Positions 23,791 through 31,362 of a stretch of 32,831 nt of DNA are shown here, one piece after another (position 1 is the stretch's first letter; each line of letters opens with the position of its first letter). The translations under genes were made by a program, and so were the position numbers. Source of the stretch: Chitinophagaceae bacterium. Lineage in GTDB: Bacteria > Bacteroidota > Bacteroidia > Chitinophagales > Chitinophagaceae. The notes beneath the pieces were generated by a model. The model had not been told where the DNA came from and made no database searches. It saw nothing but the letters and a program-made list of their open reading frames with translations. Location of the stretch: positions 1 through 32,831 of the forward strand of contig JAICGN010000041.1 in assembly GCA_025923075.1 (NCBI GenBank), in the 5' to 3' direction.

Positions 23791-25080
23791 TTAGTGTGCT
23801 GCAGCTTGTAAGACAGGTTTCGGTTTGTTACGCATATAAAGAACAAGACCCGTAAATGCGATAATCAAGATTACTGGAATAACCAAAGTTGTGTTTATCA
23901 CTTCTGGTCCTGCAGCTTTATTAGCCGCTGCTAATGCTTCCTTCATCGGAGCGGTAGCCTCAGTTGCATTATACACTTTTAAATCAGCGCCCGGTGGAAG
24001 TTCTTTTAAAATGAGTCGGTCATATACCCCACCCATTACCATTGTATATAATGAAACAGCAAACATACCGGCTCCGCCCATAAGGTTAATACCAACCGCT
24101 CCGGTTTTTGGTAAATATTCTGAAACAAAACCGAGCATACATGGCCAGAAATAACAAACACCTGCACCAAAAACAAGAGCGCCTACAAATAACATATTTC
24201 CCGAGGTATGTCCCAACATATACAGTCCTAAAGTAGCCAGGACGGCTGAACCCAATAATACGCCCTGCGGTGAGAATTTATGAACTACAGGGCCCGCAAA
24301 GCCACGACCTATGACCATGACACCGGTTGTTACCGTTAATATCAGCAACGCATTTTCGGTAACATTCTTTAAAAGTAATTCTATCCACTGACCGGTAAAT
24401 AATTCAGTGATTGCCGTACCAAACATGCAAATGATCATAAAAATAAATAATGGACTGGCAAGCGATTTATACATTTCACCTGTTGAAATGCCACTGGCGA
24501 CTCTTTCCGTAACCGGGAAACTCTGCCGGAGGAACAGGTAACCATAAATAAGGGTTGGAATGATCATGAGCGCCATCTGTATTTGCCAACCAATTCCGGC
24601 TTTGTCAAGGAAATAAACCAAAAGCGTTCCGATTACGATCCCTCCCGGAAACCATAAATGAAAATGATTCAGCTTAGTTGTTTTGTTATCTGTATACAAC
24701 GAGGCAACTAAGGGGTTGCAAGCGGCTTCTACCGTTCCATTGGCAATACCGATACATAACGTAGAAATAAACAAAGCCCAGAATGGATTTCCAAAGCTCC
24801 CTGCAAAAATGGTAAGCACAATACCCACAAGGTGAAAAATGAAAGCAAGAACAAGCAACCTTTTCATCCCAATCACATCCACGACCATGCCTCCAATAAT
24901 AACTGCTAACGGAAATCCCCAAAAAGCTGTTGCGGCAATTGTGCCGAGCTCTGCCTTGTCTAAATTGAATTGCACTCCAAGTCTGCCAAGTATGCCAGCC
25001 CTGATACCAAAAGAAAGTGAAGTGACTAAAAGAGCTAAACAACTGGCGACAAAAAGTTGGTTTCTGTTTACGGCTTGCAT
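23791..25080 (-). CDS. MFS sugar transporter
   Basis: This 429-residue protein has about twelve membrane spans. It includes GIRAGILGRLGVQFNLDKAE in loop 1, and NGTVEAACNPLVASLY followed by KLNHFHLWFPGG, resembling FucP-like/FHS-type sugar:H+ symporters, so a sugar or keto-sugar substrate is likely. ATG 25080 (MQAVNRNQLF) is preferred. The frame continues to 25158 but the additional 26 residues look unlike a transporter start. As first gene of the minus-strand operon it is divergent from the Gfo/Idh/MocA gene across a 118-bp control region. Confidence 0.85.
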   Translation of the reverse strand: MQAVNRNQLFVASCLALLVTSLSFGIRAGILGRLGVQFNLDKAELGTIAATAFWGFPLAVIIGGMVVDVIGMKRLLVLAFIFHLVGIVLTIFAGSFGNPFWALFISTLCIGIANGTVEAACNPLVASLYTDNKTTKLNHFHLWFPGGIVIGTLLVYFLDKAGIGWQIQMALMIIPTLIYGYLFLRQSFPVTERVASGISTGEMYKSLASPLFIFMIICMFGTAITELFTGQWIELLLKNVTENALLILTVTTGVMVIGRGFAGPVVHKFSPQGVLLGSAVLATLGLYMLGHTSGNMLFVGALVFGAGVCYFWPCMLGFVSEYLPKTGAVGINLMGGAGMFAVSLYTMVMGGVYDRLILKELPPGADLKVYNATEATAPMKEALAAANKAAGPEVINTTLVIPVILIIAFTGLVLYMRNKPKPVLQAAAH

Positions 25081-25180
25081 TTCGTTAGTTTTTATGAAAA
25101 AAATGTTGGAAAGGCTAAATGTACTATTTTTAAAAACACATTTACCTTCACTGTTCACTAATTTATTTTATATCAAACCA

Positions 25181-25194
25181 CAAACAACTGTTTG
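25181..25194. promoter_or_regulatory. Palindrome CAAACAACTGTTTG in the divergent control region (possible operator)
   Basis: The arms CAAACA/TGTTTG are perfect around a central AC. It lies 4 bases before the Gfo/Idh/MocA start codon and 100 bases before the first permease. The identical 14-mer, also followed by AA, occurs at 32375-32388 upstream of phosphofructokinase. No clear TTG/TAnnTTTG promoter pair was found in the 118-bp gap. Confidence 0.45.
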
Positions 25195-25198
25195 AAAT

Positions 25199-26359
25199 AT
25201 GGAAAACAGGAAACTCAGAATGGCAATGATCGGTGGTGGCAAGGATGCATTCATCGGTGCCATTCATCGCTTCGCTTTTAATATGGATGCACAAGTTGAG
25301 CTTGTTGCCGGCACATTAAGTATTAACCCTGAAATTGCGATTGATTCCGGGAAAAGCCTGTTTCTTGATGAATCCAGGATATATACAGACTATAAAGTGA
25401 TGCTTGAAAAAGAAGCCGCAATGCCAAAAGATAAGCGAATTGATTTTGTCAGCATCGTCACTCCCAACTTTGTTCATTTTGATCCCGCCATGATGGCGCT
25501 TGATAAGGGCTTTAATGTGGTGATCGAAAAGCCAATTACTTTTTCTCTTGAGCAGGCAAAACAATTAAAAGAAAAGTTAGCACAAACCGGGTTGTCCCTT
25601 TTACTTACGCATACCTATACCGGATTTCCTATGGTAAAACAGGCAAAACAAATGCTAAAGAATGGAATGCTTGGTAAAATAAGAAAAGTGTATGTGGAGT
25701 ATCCGCAGGGATGGCTTAGTACGTTGAAAGAAAGTGAAGGAAATGCGCAGGCATCATGGCGTACGGACCCTAAACGTAGTGGTATCGCCGGCGCAATGGG
25801 TGATATCGGAACACATGCATTTAATATAGCTGAATATGTAACGGGTTTGCAGGTTACACATTTGTGTGCTAATCTGAATATTGTAGTTGATGGCAGAATG
25901 CTTGATGATGATGGTGCAGCATTTTTGAAATTTAATAATGGCGCTACTGGTGTGCTGATGGCAACACAGATTGCTGCGGGTGAAGAAAATTGTATAAAAA
26001 TAAGAGTGTACGGTGAAAAGGGCGGTCTTGAATGGAAGCAGGAAGATGCAAATACATTATTAGTAAAATGGCTGGATAAACCTGCCGAAATTTATCGTGC
26101 CGGCACTGGTTATGTGAGTTCTTATGCATCACATAATTCAAGAACACCAGCTGGTCATCCCGAAGGGTATCTTGAAGCGTTCGCAAATTTGTATAGAAAT
26201 TTTTCTTTAACCGTCCGGGCGAAAATGAATGGGGAAAAACCGAAAGAAGAGTGGCTTGATTTCCCGGGTGTAGAGGAAGGGATTAGAGGGATGGCATTTA
26301 TAGAGAATGTAGTCGCTTCGGGAAAGTCAGATAACAAGTGGACGAATTTTGTTGTTTAA
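25199..26359 (+). CDS. Gfo/Idh/MocA-family NAD(P)-dependent oxidoreductase
   Basis: This 386-residue enzyme has an N-terminal Rossmann fold with MIGGGKDAFIG (10-20), the cofactor-proximal EKP (110-112, K111 catalytic) and a C-terminal substrate domain with GDIGTHAFN (201-209, including D202 and H206). No signal peptide is present, so it is cytoplasmic. Family members oxidise or reduce ring hydroxyls, including C3 of glycosides. With periplasmic GMC dehydrogenases in the neighbouring operon, reduction of an imported 3-keto-sugar back to a sugar is the simplest reading. It heads the plus-strand operon, divergent from the permease operon. Confidence 0.92.
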   Translation: MENRKLRMAMIGGGKDAFIGAIHRFAFNMDAQVELVAGTLSINPEIAIDSGKSLFLDESRIYTDYKVMLEKEAAMPKDKRIDFVSIVTPNFVHFDPAMMALDKGFNVVIEKPITFSLEQAKQLKEKLAQTGLSLLLTHTYTGFPMVKQAKQMLKNGMLGKIRKVYVEYPQGWLSTLKESEGNAQASWRTDPKRSGIAGAMGDIGTHAFNIAEYVTGLQVTHLCANLNIVVDGRMLDDDGAAFLKFNNGATGVLMATQIAAGEENCIKIRVYGEKGGLEWKQEDANTLLVKWLDKPAEIYRAGTGYVSSYASHNSRTPAGHPEGYLEAFANLYRNFSLTVRAKMNGEKPKEEWLDFPGVEEGIRGMAFIENVVASGKSDNKWTNFVV

Positions 26360-26360
26360 T

Positions 26361-26491
26361 AAAAATCAAATCTCAAGCATCAAATCCCAAATAAAATTCA
26401 ATATCGAAATAAAAAAGGGGTGTAATTAAAAAGTGATTATGATTTTCTTATCTCTTTGGAATTTGTCATTTGGTTCTTGAAGTTTTTGGTG
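26361..26491. repeat. AT-rich inverted repeat between the oxidoreductase and TIM-barrel genes
   Basis: The left arm AAATCAAATCTCAAGCATC and CAAATCCCAAATAAAATT is roughly complementary to the right arm TTTGGAATTTGTCATTTGG and TTCTTGAAGTTTTTGG. Both halves resemble the structure at 12314-12464. It splits two genes that otherwise look co-transcribed. Confidence 0.6.
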
Positions 26492-26510
26492 TATAAAAAG
26501 TAATATAAAA

Positions 26511-27566
26511 ATGAAGACCATTAAAGGACCCGCAATTTTTCTTGCACAGTTCATGGGTGATAAGCCACCATTTGATAACTTGAAAACAATTTGCCAATGG
26601 GCAAGAAGTCTTGGCTTTGTCGGTGTGCAAATTCCAACCTGGGATCCGCGGTGTATGGATCTGAGGAAAGCAGCCGAAAGTAAAACCTACGCTGATGAAT
26701 TGAAAGGATTGGTGAATGAAGCAGGGTTAGAGATCACTGAATTGTCAACACATTTGCAAGGCCAGTTAGTGGCTGTGCACCCTGCTTATAATGATCTGTT
26801 CGATGGTTTCGCACCTGATAATGTAAAAGGAAATCCGAAAGCACGGACTGAATGGGCTGTTCAGCAATTAAAGTGGGCGGCAACGGCCTCGCAAAATCTG
26901 GGGTTGGATGCCCATGCAACATTCAGTGGTGCATTATTATGGCCAACTATTTATCCATGGCCCCAGCGACCTGCGGGGCTAGTTGAATCAGGATTTAAAG
27001 AGTTAGCAAACCGATGGCTTCCGATATTGAACCATTTTGATCAAAGCGGGGTCGATATTTGTTATGAAGTTCATCCTGGTGAAGACCTGCATGATGGGAT
27101 TAGTTATGAAATGTTTTTAGAAAAAGTAAACAATCATAAAAGAGCTTGCCTGCTTTATGATCCTTCGCATTTTGTTTTGCAATGTCTCAATTATCTTGAT
27201 TATATAGATATTTATCATGAACGCATAAAAATGTTTCATGTAAAGGATGCCGAGTTTAATCCAACAGGAAAGCAGGGTGTATATGGCGGTTTCCAGGGTT
27301 GGATTGAAAGAGCAGGACGATTTCGTTCGTTGGGAGATGGGCAAGTTGATTTCAAGACCATCTTTAGTAAGCTGACACAGTATGACTATGCAGGTTGGGC
27401 GGTTATGGAGTGGGAGTGTTGCATAAAACATCCTGAAGACGGTGCAAGAGAAGGTGCCCATTTTATCAAAAAGAATATTATTCGCGTTACAGAAAAAGCG
27501 TTTGATGATTTTGCCGGACAAGCGAGCAATGAAAAATTTAACCGAAAAGTATTAGGATTAGAATAA
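26511..27566 (+). CDS. Cytoplasmic TIM-barrel sugar isomerase/epimerase
   Basis: This 351-residue protein is a xylose-isomerase-like TIM barrel of the IolE/sugar phosphate isomerase group. Metal-site candidates are CYEVHPGED (E186), LYDPSHF (D217), MFHVKDAEF (H243) and VMEWECC (E300/E302). No signal peptide is seen, in contrast to the two TIM-barrel proteins of the opposite operon. It follows the Gfo/Idh/MocA enzyme, with which such proteins often act in sugar or inositol catabolism. The substrate is not readable from sequence. Confidence 0.87.
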   Translation: MKTIKGPAIFLAQFMGDKPPFDNLKTICQWARSLGFVGVQIPTWDPRCMDLRKAAESKTYADELKGLVNEAGLEITELSTHLQGQLVAVHPAYNDLFDGFAPDNVKGNPKARTEWAVQQLKWAATASQNLGLDAHATFSGALLWPTIYPWPQRPAGLVESGFKELANRWLPILNHFDQSGVDICYEVHPGEDLHDGISYEMFLEKVNNHKRACLLYDPSHFVLQCLNYLDYIDIYHERIKMFHVKDAEFNPTGKQGVYGGFQGWIERAGRFRSLGDGQVDFKTIFSKLTQYDYAGWAVMEWECCIKHPEDGAREGAHFIKKNIIRVTEKAFDDFAGQASNEKFNRKVLGLE

Positions 27567-27603
27567 TAAAATACCTTTACTAACCTTTAAAAAAATCAAC
27601 GGT

Positions 27604-28005
27604 ATGAAAAAGACAATTATTATAGGTGCAGCGCTTGCTGTGTTTGCTGCATGCGGTGGCGATGAGAAAAAAGATGAGACAACGTCGACAACAACCGAAC
27701 AAAAAGCGGAAGGCACTACAGATGATCTCAGCAGCAATCCCATTTATCAGAAAGCCATTACAATTATTGCCAATAGTGATTGCAGGACCTGTCATTTAGT
27801 TGATGAAAAAAGCCAGGGACCGGCATGGAGAGAGGTGGCTAATAAGTATGCGGGACAGGATACGGCAGTAAGATACCTTGCTGATAAAATAATTGCAGGT
27901 GGTAGTGGCGTGTGGGGTACCATCCCGATGGCCCCTCATCCCACCATGTCACGGGAAGATGCAGAAACGCTGGCTCAATATGTTTTGTTACTAAAAAATA
28001 AATAA
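27604..28005 (+). CDS. Mono-haem cytochrome c lipoprotein
   Basis: This 133-residue class I cytochrome c has a lipobox VFAAC (C17), a flexible acidic/Thr-rich linker (residues 19-42), the haem site CRTCH (60-64) and an axial Met in GTIPMAP (M109). It would be tethered to a membrane on the periplasmic side. GMC sugar dehydrogenases of the gluconate/glucoside type use a c-type cytochrome as electron acceptor, and this is the only one in the window, so it is a good partner candidate. The DUF1080 gene starts 5 bases later. Confidence 0.93.
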   Translation: MKKTIIIGAALAVFAACGGDEKKDETTSTTTEQKAEGTTDDLSSNPIYQKAITIIANSDCRTCHLVDEKSQGPAWREVANKYAGQDTAVRYLADKIIAGGSGVWGTIPMAPHPTMSREDAETLAQYVLLLKNK

Positions 28006-28010
28006 CTGTA

Positions 28011-28766
28011 ATGAAAAAACTTCTTTATTGCTTAACAGCAATTTCTTTATTTTCCTGTAACGATAGTACATCTGAAAAAGCAGAAGAAACCAGCGTTGAA
28101 CCGACAACAAATACACAAAGCATGCTGACCGAAGATGAAAAAAAAGATGGATGGCAATCATTATTTGATGGAACGACAGCAAAAGGATGGCACAAGTACG
28201 GGGGCGGTGGCATAAGTAATGGATGGAAAGTGACGGACAGCAGCCTTCAATTTGATGCATCACTAAAGACAGATACATCCGCCCAGGATATAGTAACTGA
28301 CGAAGAATTCGAAAATTTTCATTTGAAGCTTGAATGGAAGGTTGACACGAATGGAAACAGTGGTATTATGTTTTATGTGAATGAAGATAGTAGCAGATAT
28401 AACAGGCCATATCACACCGGGCCTGAAATGCAGGTACTCGACAACAATGGTCATCCCGATGCAAAAATTTTAAAACATCGTGCGGGGGATTTGTATGACC
28501 TGATCAGTTGCAGTAAAGAAACAGTAAAGCCGGCGTTGGAATGGAACCAGGTAGAAATAAAATGTTTAAATGGCAAGCTTGATTTCTGGCTTAATGGAGA
28601 AAATGTTGTGTCTACCCAGTTGTGGGACGATAACTGGAAAAAAATGATAGCCGCCAGTAAATTCAAACAGTGGTCGGATTTTGGCACTTTTAAAAAAGGA
28701 AGGATTTGTTTGCAGGATCATGGTGATAAGGTTTGGTTCCGGAATATTAAAATAAAGAGATTGTAA
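28011..28766 (+). CDS. DUF1080 lipoprotein (3-keto-disaccharide hydrolase family)
   Basis: This 251-residue protein has a lipoprotein signal (SLFSC, C16), an acidic linker to about residue 40, and a DUF1080 jelly-roll domain starting DGWQSLFDGTTAKGW. Further landmarks are FHLKLEWKVDTNGNSGIMF, the conserved YHTGPEMQVLDN, and the closing GRICLQDHGDKVWFRNIKI. Family members have been shown to act on 3-keto-glycosides (hydrolase or lyase/hydratase). That fits with the GMC dehydrogenases of the opposite operon. It is translated just after the cytochrome and is the last gene before a strong terminator. Confidence 0.9.
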   Translation: MKKLLYCLTAISLFSCNDSTSEKAEETSVEPTTNTQSMLTEDEKKDGWQSLFDGTTAKGWHKYGGGGISNGWKVTDSSLQFDASLKTDTSAQDIVTDEEFENFHLKLEWKVDTNGNSGIMFYVNEDSSRYNRPYHTGPEMQVLDNNGHPDAKILKHRAGDLYDLISCSKETVKPALEWNQVEIKCLNGKLDFWLNGENVVSTQLWDDNWKKMIAASKFKQWSDFGTFKKGRICLQDHGDKVWFRNIKIKRL

Positions 28767-28789
28767 TGTAATTAAACTTATTAATTGAG

Positions 28790-28820
28790 GCCTGCTGAAT
28801 AACAGCAGGCTTTTTGTTTT
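28790..28820 (+). terminator. Intrinsic terminator of the plus-strand operon
   Basis: GCCTGCTG (28790-28797), loop AATAA and CAGCAGGC (28803-28810) form a perfect 8-bp stem followed by TTTTTGTTTT. It lies 24 bases after the DUF1080 stop. Confidence 0.92.
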
Positions 28821-28829
28821 CCTGGTGAT

Positions 28830-28860
28830 TTTGAAAATCCGATTATTGTGCCTAGCTTTT
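28830..28860 (+). promoter_or_regulatory. Bacteroidota-type promoter of the DUF1761 gene
   Basis: TTTG at 28830-28833 is followed by 19 bases and TAGCTTTT (28853-28860), matching TAnnTTTG at all but the last position. It follows the terminator and ends 20 bases before ATG 28881. This placement favours that ATG over the upstream in-frame GTG at 28848. Confidence 0.6.
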
Positions 28861-28880
28861 CTCAACCAAAATCAACTATT

Positions 28881-29306
28881 ATGAACACTGAATTTCTTTC
28901 ACACATTAATTGGCTTGCCGTATTAATAGCTGCAGCAGCCTACTTTATGCTGGGCGCCTTATGGTATTCCAAAGCATTATTCGGAACCAAATGGGCGCAA
29001 CTCGTAAAGCTTGATACGGGTAACCCCGATCTGAAAAAGGGAATGGGTGGCATGCTGGTCTCAACATTTATTCTGACGTTAATAGTCTGCTTTGGACTGG
29101 AGGTATTAATTGTAAAGTTCAATTTTTTACAGGAGGTCTCTTACGGCATCAAACTCGGATTGCTTACAGGTCTTGCCTTTGCCACTACGGCTGTAAGTAT
29201 TCACTATGTTTATGAAAACAAACCTACAAATCTTTACCTGATCAATAACGGATACCATGTGATAGGCCACATAATTGCTGCGTCCATTCTTGTGTTGTGG
29301 AGATAA
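28881..29306 (+). CDS. DUF1761 family integral membrane protein
   Basis: This 141-residue protein has four predicted membrane helices at about residues 9-30, 57-79, 89-110 and 118-140. It matches DUF1761 by GALWYSKALFGTKWAQL after helix 1 and by the C-terminal INNGYHVIGHIIAASIL. Function is unknown. It is a single gene with its own terminator upstream and promoter, and does not belong to the sugar cluster. Confidence 0.83.
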   Translation: MNTEFLSHINWLAVLIAAAAYFMLGALWYSKALFGTKWAQLVKLDTGNPDLKKGMGGMLVSTFILTLIVCFGLEVLIVKFNFLQEVSYGIKLGLLTGLAFATTAVSIHYVYENKPTNLYLINNGYHVIGHIIAASILVLWR

Positions 29307-29309
29307 TGC

Positions 29310-29395
29310 AAATTAAAAAGTCAAGAGTCAGAATTCAAGAAACGACAGGGGATGGATTGCTAGATTTTTTACTTTTTAATTTTGACTTTTGCCTT
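29310..29395. repeat. AT-rich imperfect inverted repeat between DUF1761 and pyruvate kinase genes
   Basis: AAATTAAAAAGTCAAGAG on the left and TTTTTTACTTTTTAATTTTG on the right are partly complementary. The two genes are convergent here, and the structure could terminate both. It resembles the AT-rich inverted repeats at 12314-12464 and 26361-26491 in style but not in exact sequence. Confidence 0.45.
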
Positions 29396-29399
29396 TTGC

Positions 29400-30890
29400 T
29401 CAGTCAAGCTTCGTGATCTTAAGCGTATTGGTTGGTAAATGAAGATGAACGGGAGTGCTTCCTGTGCTTACGGCCACATCGCCGGTTTTTAAGAATCCCC
29501 TTACTTTAAGAATTTCTATTTGATCAAAAATGATGTCGTCAAGGCTTTCTTCTTCATCATAAAAAAATGCCCTTACGCCCCAGCTCAAGCTAAGCTGGTT
29601 TACAAGACTTCGTTCTTTGGTAAAAATATAAAGAGGTGCTTTGGGTCTGTAACTGCTAAGCATAAATGCAGTGTAACCGCTCTGTGTCATCCCGATCAAT
29701 GCTTGTGCTTCTACATCTTTTGCAAGTTTGCAGGCATTATAACAAATAGCATCGCTTAGGAAAGATGGCGAATGGGGTTGTGGCACCAATTCATCTTCCA
29801 GGCTATAGCGATAATCCGTTCTTTCAACTTCCTGAATGATCTTTTTCATCGTTTCTACTACCAATGTAGGATGCGCACCTGTTGCGGTTTCGCCACTTAG
29901 CATTACAGCATCTGCGCCTTCAAGCACTGCATTAGCAACATCAGTGATCTCACTACGGTTTGGCTTTGTTCTTTCGATCATGCTTTCCATCATTTGCGTA
30001 GCAACGATCACCGGCTTCGCACGATGGATACATTTTTTGATAATTTGTTTCTGGATTAATGGAACTTTTTCTATTGGTAATTCCACGCCAAGGTCACCCC
30101 GCGCAACCATGATGCCGTCAGATTCTACAATAATGTCCCGGATATTTTCAATTGCTTCCGGCTTTTCAATTTTTGCAATGATCTTCGTTTTGCTGTTCTT
30201 CTCTTCCAGCCTATTACGAAGAATGATCAGGTCCTTGACATTTCTGACAAAAGACAACGCTACCCAATCTAGTTTTTGTTCTATAACAAAATCTAGATCG
30301 GCAAGATCTTTATCCGTCAATGCAGGCAGTGTAATTTTTGTATCGGGAAGATTGATCCCTTTTTTAGAAGACAGCGTACCACCCAATGTTACTACAACTT
30401 TAACATCATTATTTGGTTCGATGGTAAGTACGGATACCTCTAATTTCCCGTCATCTATCAAAATGGTGTTTCCAATTTTTACATCACTATGAAAATTTGG
30501 ATAGGATACATAAATTTTTTCTTTTGTACCGATTACTTTTTCATTTGTGAATGTAAGGATATCCCCCTCCGCAATTTCAATCTCACCGTTTTCAATTTCA
30601 CCTACTCTTAGTTTTGGCCCTTGTAAATCTCCCAGTATCGCAATATTGTATGGTTCTTTTTTATTTATCTGGCGGATATATTCAATAATTTTTTTCTTAT
30701 CCTCATGAGCACCATGAGAAAAATTGAGACGGAAAACATTGACGCCTGCTTTTACAAGATCCAGTAGTTTTTCGTATGTATCACAAGCAGGGCCGACTGT
30801 CGCAACGATCTTTGTGCGGTGCGTCGTATGCTGGACACCCGCTTCCTTATTCATCTCTTTCTGGAAATATTTTTCTGCTTTTTTAGTCAT
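29400..30890 (-). CDS. pyk: Pyruvate kinase
   Basis: This 496-residue enzyme converts phosphoenolpyruvate and ADP to pyruvate and ATP. RTKIVATVGPAC (25-36) opens the barrel, NVFRLNFSHG (51-60) binds PEP/metal, and IIAKIEKPEAI (237-247) is the signature with catalytic K240, followed by GIMVARGDLGVE. The loop DLQGPKLRVG has Lys93 at the position that is Glu in K+-dependent muscle enzyme, a change associated with K+-independent pyruvate kinases. The C-terminal regulatory domain (about 370-496) is complete. It is on the same strand as phosphofructokinase, with a broken small gene between them. Confidence 0.97.
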   Translation of the reverse strand: MTKKAEKYFQKEMNKEAGVQHTTHRTKIVATVGPACDTYEKLLDLVKAGVNVFRLNFSHGAHEDKKKIIEYIRQINKKEPYNIAILGDLQGPKLRVGEIENGEIEIAEGDILTFTNEKVIGTKEKIYVSYPNFHSDVKIGNTILIDDGKLEVSVLTIEPNNDVKVVVTLGGTLSSKKGINLPDTKITLPALTDKDLADLDFVIEQKLDWVALSFVRNVKDLIILRNRLEEKNSKTKIIAKIEKPEAIENIRDIIVESDGIMVARGDLGVELPIEKVPLIQKQIIKKCIHRAKPVIVATQMMESMIERTKPNRSEITDVANAVLEGADAVMLSGETATGAHPTLVVETMKKIIQEVERTDYRYSLEDELVPQPHSPSFLSDAICYNACKLAKDVEAQALIGMTQSGYTAFMLSSYRPKAPLYIFTKERSLVNQLSLSWGVRAFFYDEEESLDDIIFDQIEILKVRGFLKTGDVAVSTGSTPVHLHLPTNTLKITKLD

Positions 30891-30917
30891 GGTTTTTTGG
30901 TTTCTAAATTTCTTGTT

Positions 30918-31320
30918 TCAAGATTTTCTATCTTTAAATTTGAGGCCTTTCTGCTCACTTGTATTTAAATACTTTATAAAATTGGCGATGTGTGATGCCA
31001 GATTTTCATATTCTTCATTGAGTTCATTTAATTCTGATTCATCCCAATATCCGTTGTCAAACCCCCTGAATAATTGGGATCTGACTTCGCCGGTTTGATC
31101 CTTTTGAATAACTTAGGGCGTTTACAAACTCAAGCCTGCTGTCCCTTTCAAATCCTTCTGCTATATTGTCCATTACCGAACCGGCTGCCTCCTTCATATT
31201 ATTTCTAAATCGGAAATCTTTGGCGACTAGTCCTCTTGATGTAAGTGCAAGTACTTTTTGATATAGTCGTCTCGCTTCTTTCCAAATTTCAAGTTCTTCA
31301 AAAGATGTAATCGTGGCCAT
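30918..31320 (-). pseudogene. Frameshifted four-helix-bundle protein (S23/IVS-encoded type)
   Basis: The reading frame starts MATITSFEELEIWKEARRLY and shows the family core KEAAGSVMDNIAEGFER and EFVNALSYSKGS. It then departs from the family and stops after 87 residues. In the next frame the expected continuation appears: GEVRSQLFRGFDNGYWDESE, running to a TGA at 30918-30920. One extra base in AAACCGG (minus strand, plus-strand TTT at 31094-31096) explains the shift. The repaired product would be about 133 residues, near the normal size. The family is found inside 23S rRNA intervening sequences and as free genes. AT-rich flanks with TTTCTTGTTTC and GAAATCTAGAAATC-type arms are roughly inverted. 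Confidence 0.85.
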
Positions 31321-31362
31321 AAAATTGAGAAATCTAGAAATCAGAAAATCAGAAATTCCAGC

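Noticed and set aside
23769-23846. Upstream extension of the NupG-like permease overlapping the other permease
   Set aside because: The extension overlaps the upstream gene and has no transporter features; MKSTTRFQL at 23768 aligns with family starts.
29836-30492. 218-codon plus-strand open frame
   Set aside because: It is the complement of pyruvate kinase, with Ser/Ile/Phe-rich composition typical of antisense shadows.
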